From positions 1 through 39,995 of the forward strand of contig CANKIK010000026.1 in NCBI GenBank assembly GCA_947481985.1: 39,995 bases of DNA, read 5' to 3'. Source of the stretch: QWOP01 sp003669605. Lineage in GTDB: Bacteria > Planctomycetota > Planctomycetia > Pirellulales > UBA1268. The notes beneath the pieces were generated by a model, which was given only the letters and a program-made list of their open reading frames with translations, made no database searches and was not told the DNA's origin. Below, piece after piece: positions 33,795-39,995 of the stretch (the stretch's first letter is position 1; the number at the start of each line of letters is the position of its first letter). The translations under genes and the position numbers were made by a program.

Positions 33795-34714
33795 GGAAAC
33801 GCACGATCGGCGGAATCGGCTACATCGAACGGCCGATATTCAAGTTTGATTGGGCCGTCGACCGCCGGCAGGTGGAATCGATGATGGCCGCCCGGGACGA
33901 TGATTTCCTCATGGTCCATTGGAACGATCTCGACCTGTCTCTCTCCACCGAGCACGCCTACGACATGCGCCGGGAGTGTTGGACGGCGGCAGACTTCTCG
34001 GCCTGCGACGCGCTGTTGATCCTCGAGGTGCCGACGCCGCAGACGACCTTCGCCGATTTCGCCCGGTCGCAAACGATCCTGCGGACGATCCGGGAGCGGA
34101 GAATCCCGGCCTTGCCGTCAGCGTCTACTTTCATCGACTATGTCGAGAAACGGTATCTCATCGAGCGGTCCGACATGCCCTTGCCACAGACCGTATTGCT
34201 CACGGCAACGAGCGACATCGCCGCGCTTCTGGCCGGCTTCGGGGAGACGGTGGTCGTCAAGCCGCTGGTCGGGTTCAGCGGCCGAGGGGTGGTGAAACTG
34301 CCGAACTCGGTCGAACGAGTCCGGGAGATTCTCGAACCGGGGCGAGAGTACCTCCTGCAGGAGTATCTTCCCGAGATCGCCGCCGGGGAGCGATGCCTGT
34401 TTTTCTTCGCAAAGAAATATCGCTATGCGCTCGTGAAGCGACCGCACGCGGGGCAATTCATCACCAACGAGGAGCATGCAGAGTTTGAGCGCTACGAGCC
34501 GACGGCGGCCGAATTGGCTCTGGCGGGCGCCGCCATCGAACGGTTTGGCAGTCCGTCACTCATCGAGCGGGTTGATATCGTGGGTTCGAAGGTCATCGAG
34601 ATGACCATCGACGGCCCCGGCCTGGCGATTCAGTTGTGCGGCGTCGAGCGCGAGGTGGGCCACTGGACGTACGAAGCCCTCGACATGACCATCGCCGCGT
34701 GCCCGCCGCGATGA
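33791..34714 (+). CDS. GshB/RimK-like ATP-grasp ligase (fourth of the operon)
   Basis: 307 residues, ATG overlapping the previous stop. The order resembles glutathione synthetase/RimK proteins. An N-terminal domain has FLMVHWNDLDLS and DALLILEVPTPQTTF. FIDYVEKRYLIE follows at about 114-125. The nucleotide loop VVVKPLVGFSGRGVVKL (154-170) has Lys157, and YLLQEYLPEIAAGERCLFFF (187-206) is the hinge and start of the second lobe. GQFITNEEHAEFERYEPT lies at 221-238. The metal site is near LIERVDIVGSKVIEMTIDGP (257-276), with Asp262 and Glu270; the third ligand is Thr272 instead of Asn, a change seen in some stand-alone members of this family. It closes the operon and converges, with 26 bases between, on mlaD. 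The substrate is not recognisable. Confidence 0.85.
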   Translation: MRKRTIGGIGYIERPIFKFDWAVDRRQVESMMAARDDDFLMVHWNDLDLSLSTEHAYDMRRECWTAADFSACDALLILEVPTPQTTFADFARSQTILRTIRERRIPALPSASTFIDYVEKRYLIERSDMPLPQTVLLTATSDIAALLAGFGETVVVKPLVGFSGRGVVKLPNSVERVREILEPGREYLLQEYLPEIAAGERCLFFFAKKYRYALVKRPHAGQFITNEEHAEFERYEPTAAELALAGAAIERFGSPSLIERVDIVGSKVIEMTIDGPGLAIQLCGVEREVGHWTYEALDMTIAACPPR

Positions 34715-34740
34715 CGAGACGGCGGCCGGCGAGCATCCGC

Positions 34741-35817
34741 TCACTTGACCCCCGGCGGGCGGCGGTCGAGGGCGCCGCGGACCCCGAGCTGCTCGGGGTG
34801 GCGGGCGATCTTGTCGGTGAACACCCGGACGTCGTCGACGATCGGACGGAGTTCGCGGGTCAGGTGGTTGACGTTGGAGACCGCCTCGCTGAGTTCGTCG
34901 TAGACCTTGGGATCGCGGACGAGCTTGCCGATCGTGCCCTCTGACTCTGACAGGGCCTTGGTGAACTGCGAGGCCTGCTGGAGCACGCCGTCGAGGCGGC
35001 CGATCGTCCGATCGATCTGGGCCACCATTTCGCCTCCCCGTTCGCCGAGCGGTCGGGTGAGGCCTTCGAGGTTCCGCAGGTTGCGATCGGCGGCATCGAC
35101 GGTCGTGCCGATCCCCTTGACCGTCGATTTGAGGTCGGCGATCACCTCCGGCAACGCACTGATCGTGTCGAGGATCTCCTCGCGGGCTGCGGCGTTGCCG
35201 ACGACGGCGTTGATGTTGGTCATCGCCAGGCTGAAGTTTTCGAGCGCCGACTCGGTCTTCTGCACGAGTTGGCGGAAGCGATCCTCGTTCTCGCCATTGA
35301 GCAGCAGGCGGTCGAGGTTGGCTGAGAGTTTGCTCACCGAGTCGCTGGCCAGGACAAGCGACTCAAGGGCGCTGCCGAGTTTCGGCTCCAGCGAGGCGAA
35401 GACCTCGAACGGGTTTCGTGAGATCCCCCCTTGAATGACCTCGTTCTCCGCCAGTTTTTGCCGTGGGGTCTGGATGATGCCGGGCACGAGAGAGATTTCC
35501 GCGTCGCCGAGGAGCGATCCTGTGATCCGCGCCTCCTCGTCACGGTAGATGGGGACGGCGGAATCGATGTCGGCGACGACATTCACCCCCCCCTTCTCGT
35601 CGAGAGCCACGTCCTTGACCCGTCCCACGAGGATCCCGTTCTTGCGGACGGGAGTCCCGGAGGTGACGCCGCGGGCATCGGAGAAATTCATCCGCAGCGG
35701 ATAGGTGCGCTGGACGAGCGACGGCAAGTCGCCGAAGAGGACGATGAGGATGCCGGCAATGATGGCCGTGGCCAGCACCATCACGCCGACGCGGAACTGC
35801 ATGACGCGGTCGTTCAT
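34741..35817 (-). CDS. mlaD: MlaD-like MCE-domain lipid transport protein
   Basis: 358 residues. One N-terminal membrane segment (VGVMVLATAIIAGILIVLFG, about 10-29) anchors it, with the rest outside the cytoplasm. The MCE domain spans about 38-115 (SDARGVTSGTPVRKNGILVG, then ITGSLLGDAEISLVPG) and forms the hexameric lipid-carrying ring in this family. A long helical part (about 140-345) with heptad-like spacing follows, longer than in E. coli MlaD, and may form a tube toward the outer membrane. The ATG overlaps the stop of mlaF (ATGA). Together with mlaF and mlaE it makes an ABC phospholipid transporter. No mlaC or mlaB gene follows here. Confidence 0.93.
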   Translation of the reverse strand: MNDRVMQFRVGVMVLATAIIAGILIVLFGDLPSLVQRTYPLRMNFSDARGVTSGTPVRKNGILVGRVKDVALDEKGGVNVVADIDSAVPIYRDEEARITGSLLGDAEISLVPGIIQTPRQKLAENEVIQGGISRNPFEVFASLEPKLGSALESLVLASDSVSKLSANLDRLLLNGENEDRFRQLVQKTESALENFSLAMTNINAVVGNAAAREEILDTISALPEVIADLKSTVKGIGTTVDAADRNLRNLEGLTRPLGERGGEMVAQIDRTIGRLDGVLQQASQFTKALSESEGTIGKLVRDPKVYDELSEAVSNVNHLTRELRPIVDDVRVFTDKIARHPEQLGVRGALDRRPPGVK

Positions 35818-36719
35818 GGGGAATCTGCCTCGTGCGGAGCCTCGTCGTCAGCCGATCCGGTGTCCGGGAAGCCGGCCCGTTCCTGTTCGTCGCGCAGTTC
35901 CGTCAGTCGGGCGCCGGCCCGCCCTTCGACAAACTGACTGATCCGCGGATCGCTGCATCGGTCAAGTTCTGCGGGCGTGCCTTCGAAAACGATCTGTGAA
36001 GTGGCAGCCCCAAGGCGGAAGAGTGGGTAGAGCATGATGATCCGGTCTCCCACTTTCCGCGCGGTGTTCATGTCGTGGGTGACGACGACGCTGGTGACTC
36101 CGCTCCGCGCCCGAACGCGGAGGATGAGCTCATTGATGACGTCGCTCATGATCGGATCGAGCCCGGTGGTCGGCTCGTCGTAGAGGACCACCGGCGGGTC
36201 GAGGGCCAGTGCCCGGGCGAGCCCCGCCCGCTTCCGCATGCCGCCGGAGATCTGCACTGGCTTCTTGGCGGCTGCCGAGCGGGGCAGGCCCACTTCCGCC
36301 AGCAGTTCGTCGACGATGCTGCGGATCTCTGATTCCGGGAGACGGGTGTGCTCGCGGAGCGGGAAGGCGATGTTTTCGAAGATGGAGAGGCTGTCGAAAA
36401 GCGCAGCGCCCTGGAACACAAACCCGTAGCGTGTCCGGAGGTGAGCCAACGCCCTTTCGCTCAGCCGGGAGATCGACTGTCCCTCGAATCGCACATCGCC
36501 GGCAGTGGGCTTCACCAGGCCGATGAGCGTCTTGAGGAGAACGGTCTTGCCGCAGCCGCTCTCGCCCACAATCACCAGCGTCTGACCGGCAGGAATGGCG
36601 ATCGAAATCGTGCGGAGCACGGCCTGCTCGCCAAACTGTACGGAGAGTCCATCCACTTCCAGCAGCGGTCCGGTGGACCGGCCGGCATCCGTCGTGGCGG
36701 TGGAGGCAAGGGCGGTCAT
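35814..36719 (-). CDS. mlaF: MlaF-like ABC transporter ATPase
   Basis: 301 residues. It powers the MCE lipid transporter. Walker A is VGESGCGKT (51-59), the Q-loop region is FVFQGAALFDSLSIFENIAF (MlaF-typical), the signature is ISGGMRKRAGLARAL, Walker B is VVLYDEPTTGLDP and the H-loop is VVVTHDMNTA. All are intact. About 20 N-terminal residues precede the domain. The C-terminus has an acidic tail (DTGSADDEAPHEADSP) beyond the usual end. The gene starts 16 bases after mlaE and overlaps mlaD by four bases, so the three are an operon. Confidence 0.95.
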   Translation of the reverse strand: MTALASTATTDAGRSTGPLLEVDGLSVQFGEQAVLRTISIAIPAGQTLVIVGESGCGKTVLLKTLIGLVKPTAGDVRFEGQSISRLSERALAHLRTRYGFVFQGAALFDSLSIFENIAFPLREHTRLPESEIRSIVDELLAEVGLPRSAAAKKPVQISGGMRKRAGLARALALDPPVVLYDEPTTGLDPIMSDVINELILRVRARSGVTSVVVTHDMNTARKVGDRIIMLYPLFRLGAATSQIVFEGTPAELDRCSDPRISQFVEGRAGARLTELRDEQERAGFPDTGSADDEAPHEADSP

Positions 36720-36735
36720 GGCGGTAACGGCCTGC

Positions 36736-37614
36736 TCAGAGCAGGCGGCGGGGGCCTTCGGGGCGGAAGAAATCGTGGACGTTGTTGAGCCAGATCCCCA
36801 GGAAAAGGTCGAGGACGAGGATCAGGATGAAGGAATGGACGAAGGCGTTGGTGGCGCTGCGGCCCACCCCTTCGGCCCCCGGTTCGCTGTGGAAGCCGTG
36901 GTGGCAACTGACCAGCGCGATCGCGGCTCCGAAGAACAGGCTCTTGAAGATGCCCATCAGGAAGTCGAAGGCATCGACGTATTCGCGGGAGTTGTTCCAG
37001 TAATGGTGGTAGTCGATGCTGAGGACGAGGTGCGAATAGAGATAGCCCCCGAGGACTCCCATGAAGTCGGCCATCACGGTGAGCGTCGGGATCAGCACCA
37101 AGCAGCCGAGGAAACGGGGTACGACGAGGTAATAGATGGGGTTGGCCCCCATGCTCTCCAGGGCATCGATTTGCTCGGTGACCCGCATCGTTCCCAGTTC
37201 GGCGGCCATGGCACTGCCGACGCGGCCGGCGAGCATGGTCGCCGCGAGCACCGGTCCAAGTTCGCGGACCAGGGAGAGGTTGATCACCGATCCCAGCCGT
37301 GTCTCCAAGCCGATGGCCTTGAATTGGGTGTAGCTTTGGACGGCCAGCACCATGCCGATGAACAGTCCGGTGAGCGCCACCACTGGCAGGGAGCGGACGC
37401 CGATCTGATAGAAGCACGGCAGGAGGACATCACGCCGCTGCCGGCGGGAGAAGATCCAGCCGATCGTCCGCAGCGAGAACAGCGTCACTTCGCCGATGCC
37501 GGTGACCTGGCTGAGGACGACTGCGCCGAGGAGGGCGATCTGGCCGGCGATCCAGTCGGCGATCCCGGCCGATGGAGCGGCGTTTGGACTGGCGGGCTGG
37601 GTGGATGATGCCAT
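36736..37614 (-). CDS. mlaE: MlaE-like lipid transporter permease
   Basis: 292 residues, inner membrane. A short N-terminal helix region (ADWIAGQIALLGAVVLSQ) is followed by about five membrane segments. Family marks are LPVVALTGLFIGMVLAVQSY, VRELGPVLAATMLAGRVGSA (the conserved LGPVL...AGR loop), AAELGTMRVTEQIDALESMG (the EQIDAL coupling helix) and PRFLGCLVLIPTLTVMADF. Length and motifs are standard. An insertion with YHHYWNNSREYV lies between later segments. First gene of the mlaE-mlaF-mlaD operon, which likely moves phospholipids between the inner and outer membranes. Confidence 0.95.
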   Translation of the reverse strand: MASSTQPASPNAAPSAGIADWIAGQIALLGAVVLSQVTGIGEVTLFSLRTIGWIFSRRQRRDVLLPCFYQIGVRSLPVVALTGLFIGMVLAVQSYTQFKAIGLETRLGSVINLSLVRELGPVLAATMLAGRVGSAMAAELGTMRVTEQIDALESMGANPIYYLVVPRFLGCLVLIPTLTVMADFMGVLGGYLYSHLVLSIDYHHYWNNSREYVDAFDFLMGIFKSLFFGAAIALVSCHHGFHSEPGAEGVGRSATNAFVHSFILILVLDLFLGIWLNNVHDFFRPEGPRRLL

Positions 37615-37770
37615 GGCGGTCTGCCCGCGCGTGTGGCGCGGTGCTCCTTACCGGTGGCATCGGATGGATCGGCGGGGCAACTTGAGCCGGTCGTGCGGGC
37701 GGGACGGAATCTGGAGGGGGATGGCAAAGCAGGAGGGATGGTGAGGGCCGGCGGATCCACTTCACCCGCC

Positions 37771-39750
37771 TCAGGGACGGCGGCCACCCGGAAATCCCGG
37801 TGTTGGCGGGGCTGCGGTCTCTCGGGGGAGTTTCGCATCGCTCCAGGAACCGTTCTGCAGGGAACTGAATCCTGGTTGGAAGTCGCCGTCGGTGCGCGGA
37901 ATTCTGGGCGGGATGTGGAGTCGGGCAAAGAATTCCGGCTCGGGCCGCTCCATTCTGCTCACCCCCTGCTGCACCGATTCCCCTTCGCGGAGCATCAGCA
38001 GCGGACCGACCCGATTTTCCGTTTTTTTCGTCCACAGCAAATCGGTACCGCGACGGATGTCGAGTTCAGCCTTGAAGGGCCGGATGGTGGCTGTCGTCAC
38101 CGACCTGGCATTCCGGAAGTCGCGGAACTTCAGTTCCTGCTGCGGGGCCCGCTCGAGCCTGGCGACGAGTTGGGTGGGGGCGTTTTCCTGCACCACCCAT
38201 CCGATCGCCTGAGAAGACTCGCCGAGGGATCTGCGGATCGCCTGCTCATCGATGGGGATCTCCGGGCCCAGCCGGTTGTCGACGACGATCGAGACCGGCA
38301 TCCCTGGCCGCATCAGCAGGCCGTCGTCACCGGCGCCGAGAATTGCCCCCGCCACATGGCCGACTGGGAGATGGGGGATGTCGATCGCGGTGATCTGGCA
38401 CTGGCTGTAGTCGCCGCCGAGCCATGCCTTGCCAGCGGCGACTGTGGCTCCCTTTTGGTTGGGCAGTCCGTACCACCAGAGCACCATGCCGAGTTCGGTG
38501 TCCACCGCCCGGCCCGACATGGAGAGGAGCGTCCGCGGTCCCACCCAACGGACTGGATTGCTGCCGAGAAACTCGGTGGTGATGCCGCCGGCCACAATCT
38601 TGTCGGCGGCGCAGTCCCACACCTGAAAGCGGCTGTCATCGCACATCGCCAGACGCTGGCCGGCAGGATCGAAGTCGAGGGCCGGAGACCATCCCGACTG
38701 CGTCAGCCGCCGCCGCAATTTGCCGGTGGCCGCATCGATCACCGCCGCCGTGCCGTCGCGGACGACCGCCAGAAAGACGCCGTTGGGGCTCACCGCCGGC
38801 GGAAGTCTGGCGGGAACCCCATTGATCCGGTAGAGCAGCCGGGCAGCGGGGAGATCCCACACAAAGAGGGTTTCGTTGACGATCGCGGCCAGATGGGAGC
38901 CGGAGAGGAGCTTGGCCCACTCGAGGTTCGGTGACACAGGACTGCCACCGGTGGGGAGTGAACGGCGGTAGACAACCTCCCCGCCCCCCTCGGCCAGTCC
39001 CTTGACGACCACCAATTCCCCCCCTCGATCGATGGCGTCGACGCCTTCGATCAGCAGCGAATGGCCACTGTCGGGGTCGTGATCGAGGAGATGCGTCTTC
39101 TTCGTCGATTCCCACACCACGTCGGCCTGCCGCTCAATCCAATCGACAAGATAGACGCGTCCCTGGGCTGCTTTGGGATCGGCCGGGGCGTGCGGGGCAA
39201 CCGACACCAGCAGTTTGCGGCAGCCGGCGTCGACGGGGCGGGGGGCCGACACTTTGTCGACGGCCTGGATTGGGCAGACCACCACTGTCCCGGGGTCGGC
39301 AGGCGGAGCCGCGTCGGCAGGATCAGGTTCGAAATCACCATCCACTCTGTCGATGATGATGTCGACGATCCGGCCCGAGTCGGGGAGCGCCGCCTGGTTT
39401 CCCACCGACTTTGAGGGAGGTCCCTTGCGGAGTCCACGCCGTGGTACGGAGGGCGTCGCCGCGGCGGATGAGGCGGGGAGGCTGGACGGAGCGGGCTTGG
39501 GGGCGGTGATCTTTTCGACGTAGGCCCGGTCGGCGTCACTGAGTTTTTTCAAAGGGACGGTGATCTCCTTGTCGTCCGCCTTGCGGAGGAGCACCGCATC
39601 CCCTTGGAGCTCGACCAGCCTGGCCCGCACCTGAAAGCCGCCGCTGGTATCCTTCCAGAGCCGCATCTCGCCGAGCGCGGGCTCCGCGGCTGCCGCGGGG
39701 AGGGCAAGCAGGATCAAGACACCACACAGCAACGACAGCAGGCGATTCAT
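37771..39750 (-). CDS. Secreted SHD1-domain protein with beta-propeller-like region
   Basis: 659 residues from the ATG at 39750, with GGAG about seven bases upstream; the longer frame has no signal peptide. A signal peptide (LLSLLCGVLILLALPAAAA) leads into an SHD1-type domain at about 25-80 (MRLWKDTSGGFQVRARLVEL, then EITVPLKKLSDADRAYV). SHD1 domains are frequent in exported planctomycete proteins. A low-complexity Pro/Ser linker follows. From about 150 to 500 there are repeated beta-strand units of WD40/PQQ-propeller style (LFVWDLPAARLLYRINGV, GTAAVIDAATGKLRRRL, SRFQVWDCAADKIVAGG). The C-terminal 150 residues are unassigned and end Pro/Gly-rich. Function is unknown; protein binding at the envelope is the likeliest general role. 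It follows mlaE's upstream side but is a separate unit, 156 bases away. Confidence 0.85.
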   Translation of the reverse strand: MNRLLSLLCGVLILLALPAAAAEPALGEMRLWKDTSGGFQVRARLVELQGDAVLLRKADDKEITVPLKKLSDADRAYVEKITAPKPAPSSLPASSAAATPSVPRRGLRKGPPSKSVGNQAALPDSGRIVDIIIDRVDGDFEPDPADAAPPADPGTVVVCPIQAVDKVSAPRPVDAGCRKLLVSVAPHAPADPKAAQGRVYLVDWIERQADVVWESTKKTHLLDHDPDSGHSLLIEGVDAIDRGGELVVVKGLAEGGGEVVYRRSLPTGGSPVSPNLEWAKLLSGSHLAAIVNETLFVWDLPAARLLYRINGVPARLPPAVSPNGVFLAVVRDGTAAVIDAATGKLRRRLTQSGWSPALDFDPAGQRLAMCDDSRFQVWDCAADKIVAGGITTEFLGSNPVRWVGPRTLLSMSGRAVDTELGMVLWWYGLPNQKGATVAAGKAWLGGDYSQCQITAIDIPHLPVGHVAGAILGAGDDGLLMRPGMPVSIVVDNRLGPEIPIDEQAIRRSLGESSQAIGWVVQENAPTQLVARLERAPQQELKFRDFRNARSVTTATIRPFKAELDIRRGTDLLWTKKTENRVGPLLMLREGESVQQGVSRMERPEPEFFARLHIPPRIPRTDGDFQPGFSSLQNGSWSDAKLPRETAAPPTPGFPGGRRP

Positions 39751-39964
39751 GGGAATGCTCCAAGAAGGGGGCAGCCGCAGCCTCCCGGCCTTTTCCCGGA
39801 GTGCCGCGCATCCACCGCCAGAAGGCCGCTGACTGACGGCCCCCTCGGACGGCGTTCCCCTCCAAAAAAGATACGGGCCGTGGCTCCGGCCTGCAATCAC
39901 CGCCTCTGGACCAGCAGTGCGACTTTTGCCGGAGTGGGGAGGTTGAGGAATCGCTTCCTTGGTA

Positions 39965-39995
39965 CGGCCCGGAAACAGAACCGGCCCGGAAACAG
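39965..39995. repeat. 14-bp direct repeat at the window edge
   Basis: cggcccggaaacag occurs at 39965-39978 and exactly again at 39982-39995, the last base of the window. The period is 17 bases. Whether it continues cannot be seen. Confidence 0.85.

Noticed and set aside
29842..34714. Cyanophycin synthetase (CphA) identity for the ligase genes
   Set aside because: CphA is one large protein with an ATP-grasp plus a Mur-ligase domain; no Mur-ligase motifs occur in any of the four genes.
29842..34714. Microviridin/graspetide-type RiPP cluster
   Set aside because: Two of the ligases are of the permuted glutathionylspermidine-synthetase type, not the graspetide RimK type, and no Thr/Glu-rich core peptide gene is evident.

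Overview
The window reads as chromosomal DNA of a planctomycete, most likely of the Pirellulales type. The evidence is two copies of the planctomycete-specific pair PSCyt1/DUF1549/DUF1553 cytochrome plus DUF1501 Tat-exported protein, a secreted protein built of YTV repeats, an SHD1-domain secreted protein, Cys-rich small exported proteins, high G+C, and many GTG starts with 4-base GTGA/ATGA stop-start overlaps. I saw no rRNA, tRNA, CRISPR array or complete insertion sequence.

Layout. (1) 1-3.7 kb: the end of a Cys-rich protein, then a leftward, overlapping three-gene operon with a class I rRNA-type methyltransferase, a SpoU-family RNA methyltransferase and an unknown helical protein. (2) 3.8-17.4 kb: a rightward run with a secreted coiled-coil repeat protein, PSCyt/DUF1501 pair 1, a Kup potassium transporter, PSCyt/DUF1501 pair 2 and a sugar-phosphate isomerase/epimerase-like TIM barrel. 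(3) 17.5-19.8 kb: a leftward DNA topoisomerase VI subunit B with an apparently duplicated H2TH segment and no subunit A gene beside it. (4) 20-25.7 kb: two small exported proteins, a MerR-TPR regulator, a eukaryotic-type NADP isocitrate dehydrogenase and the YTV-repeat wall protein.

(5) 25.9-34.7 kb is the most unusual part. A leftward ABC exporter with an N-terminal extra domain is followed by a DUF1854 protein. About 1 kb of unassigned DNA lies upstream of it, and on the far side a rightward operon of four abutting or overlapping genes begins. All four appear to encode ATP-grasp ligases: one canonical-order enzyme, two paralogues with circularly permuted (glutathionylspermidine-synthetase-like) motif order, and one GshB/RimK-like enzyme. 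ATP-grasp enzymes make amide bonds from carboxylates and ATP. The cluster therefore looks like a non-ribosomal peptide or polyamide pathway, possibly with its own exporter. The product is not deducible from the sequence. (6) 34.7-37.6 kb: a leftward MlaE-MlaF-MlaD lipid transport operon. (7) 37.8-39.75 kb: a leftward secreted SHD1/beta-propeller-like protein. The window closes with a short direct repeat that may continue outside it.

Starts were chosen from overlaps, ribosome-binding sites, signal peptides and family length, and they are often shorter than the longest open frame. Domain names come from recognising motifs by eye. No database search was possible.
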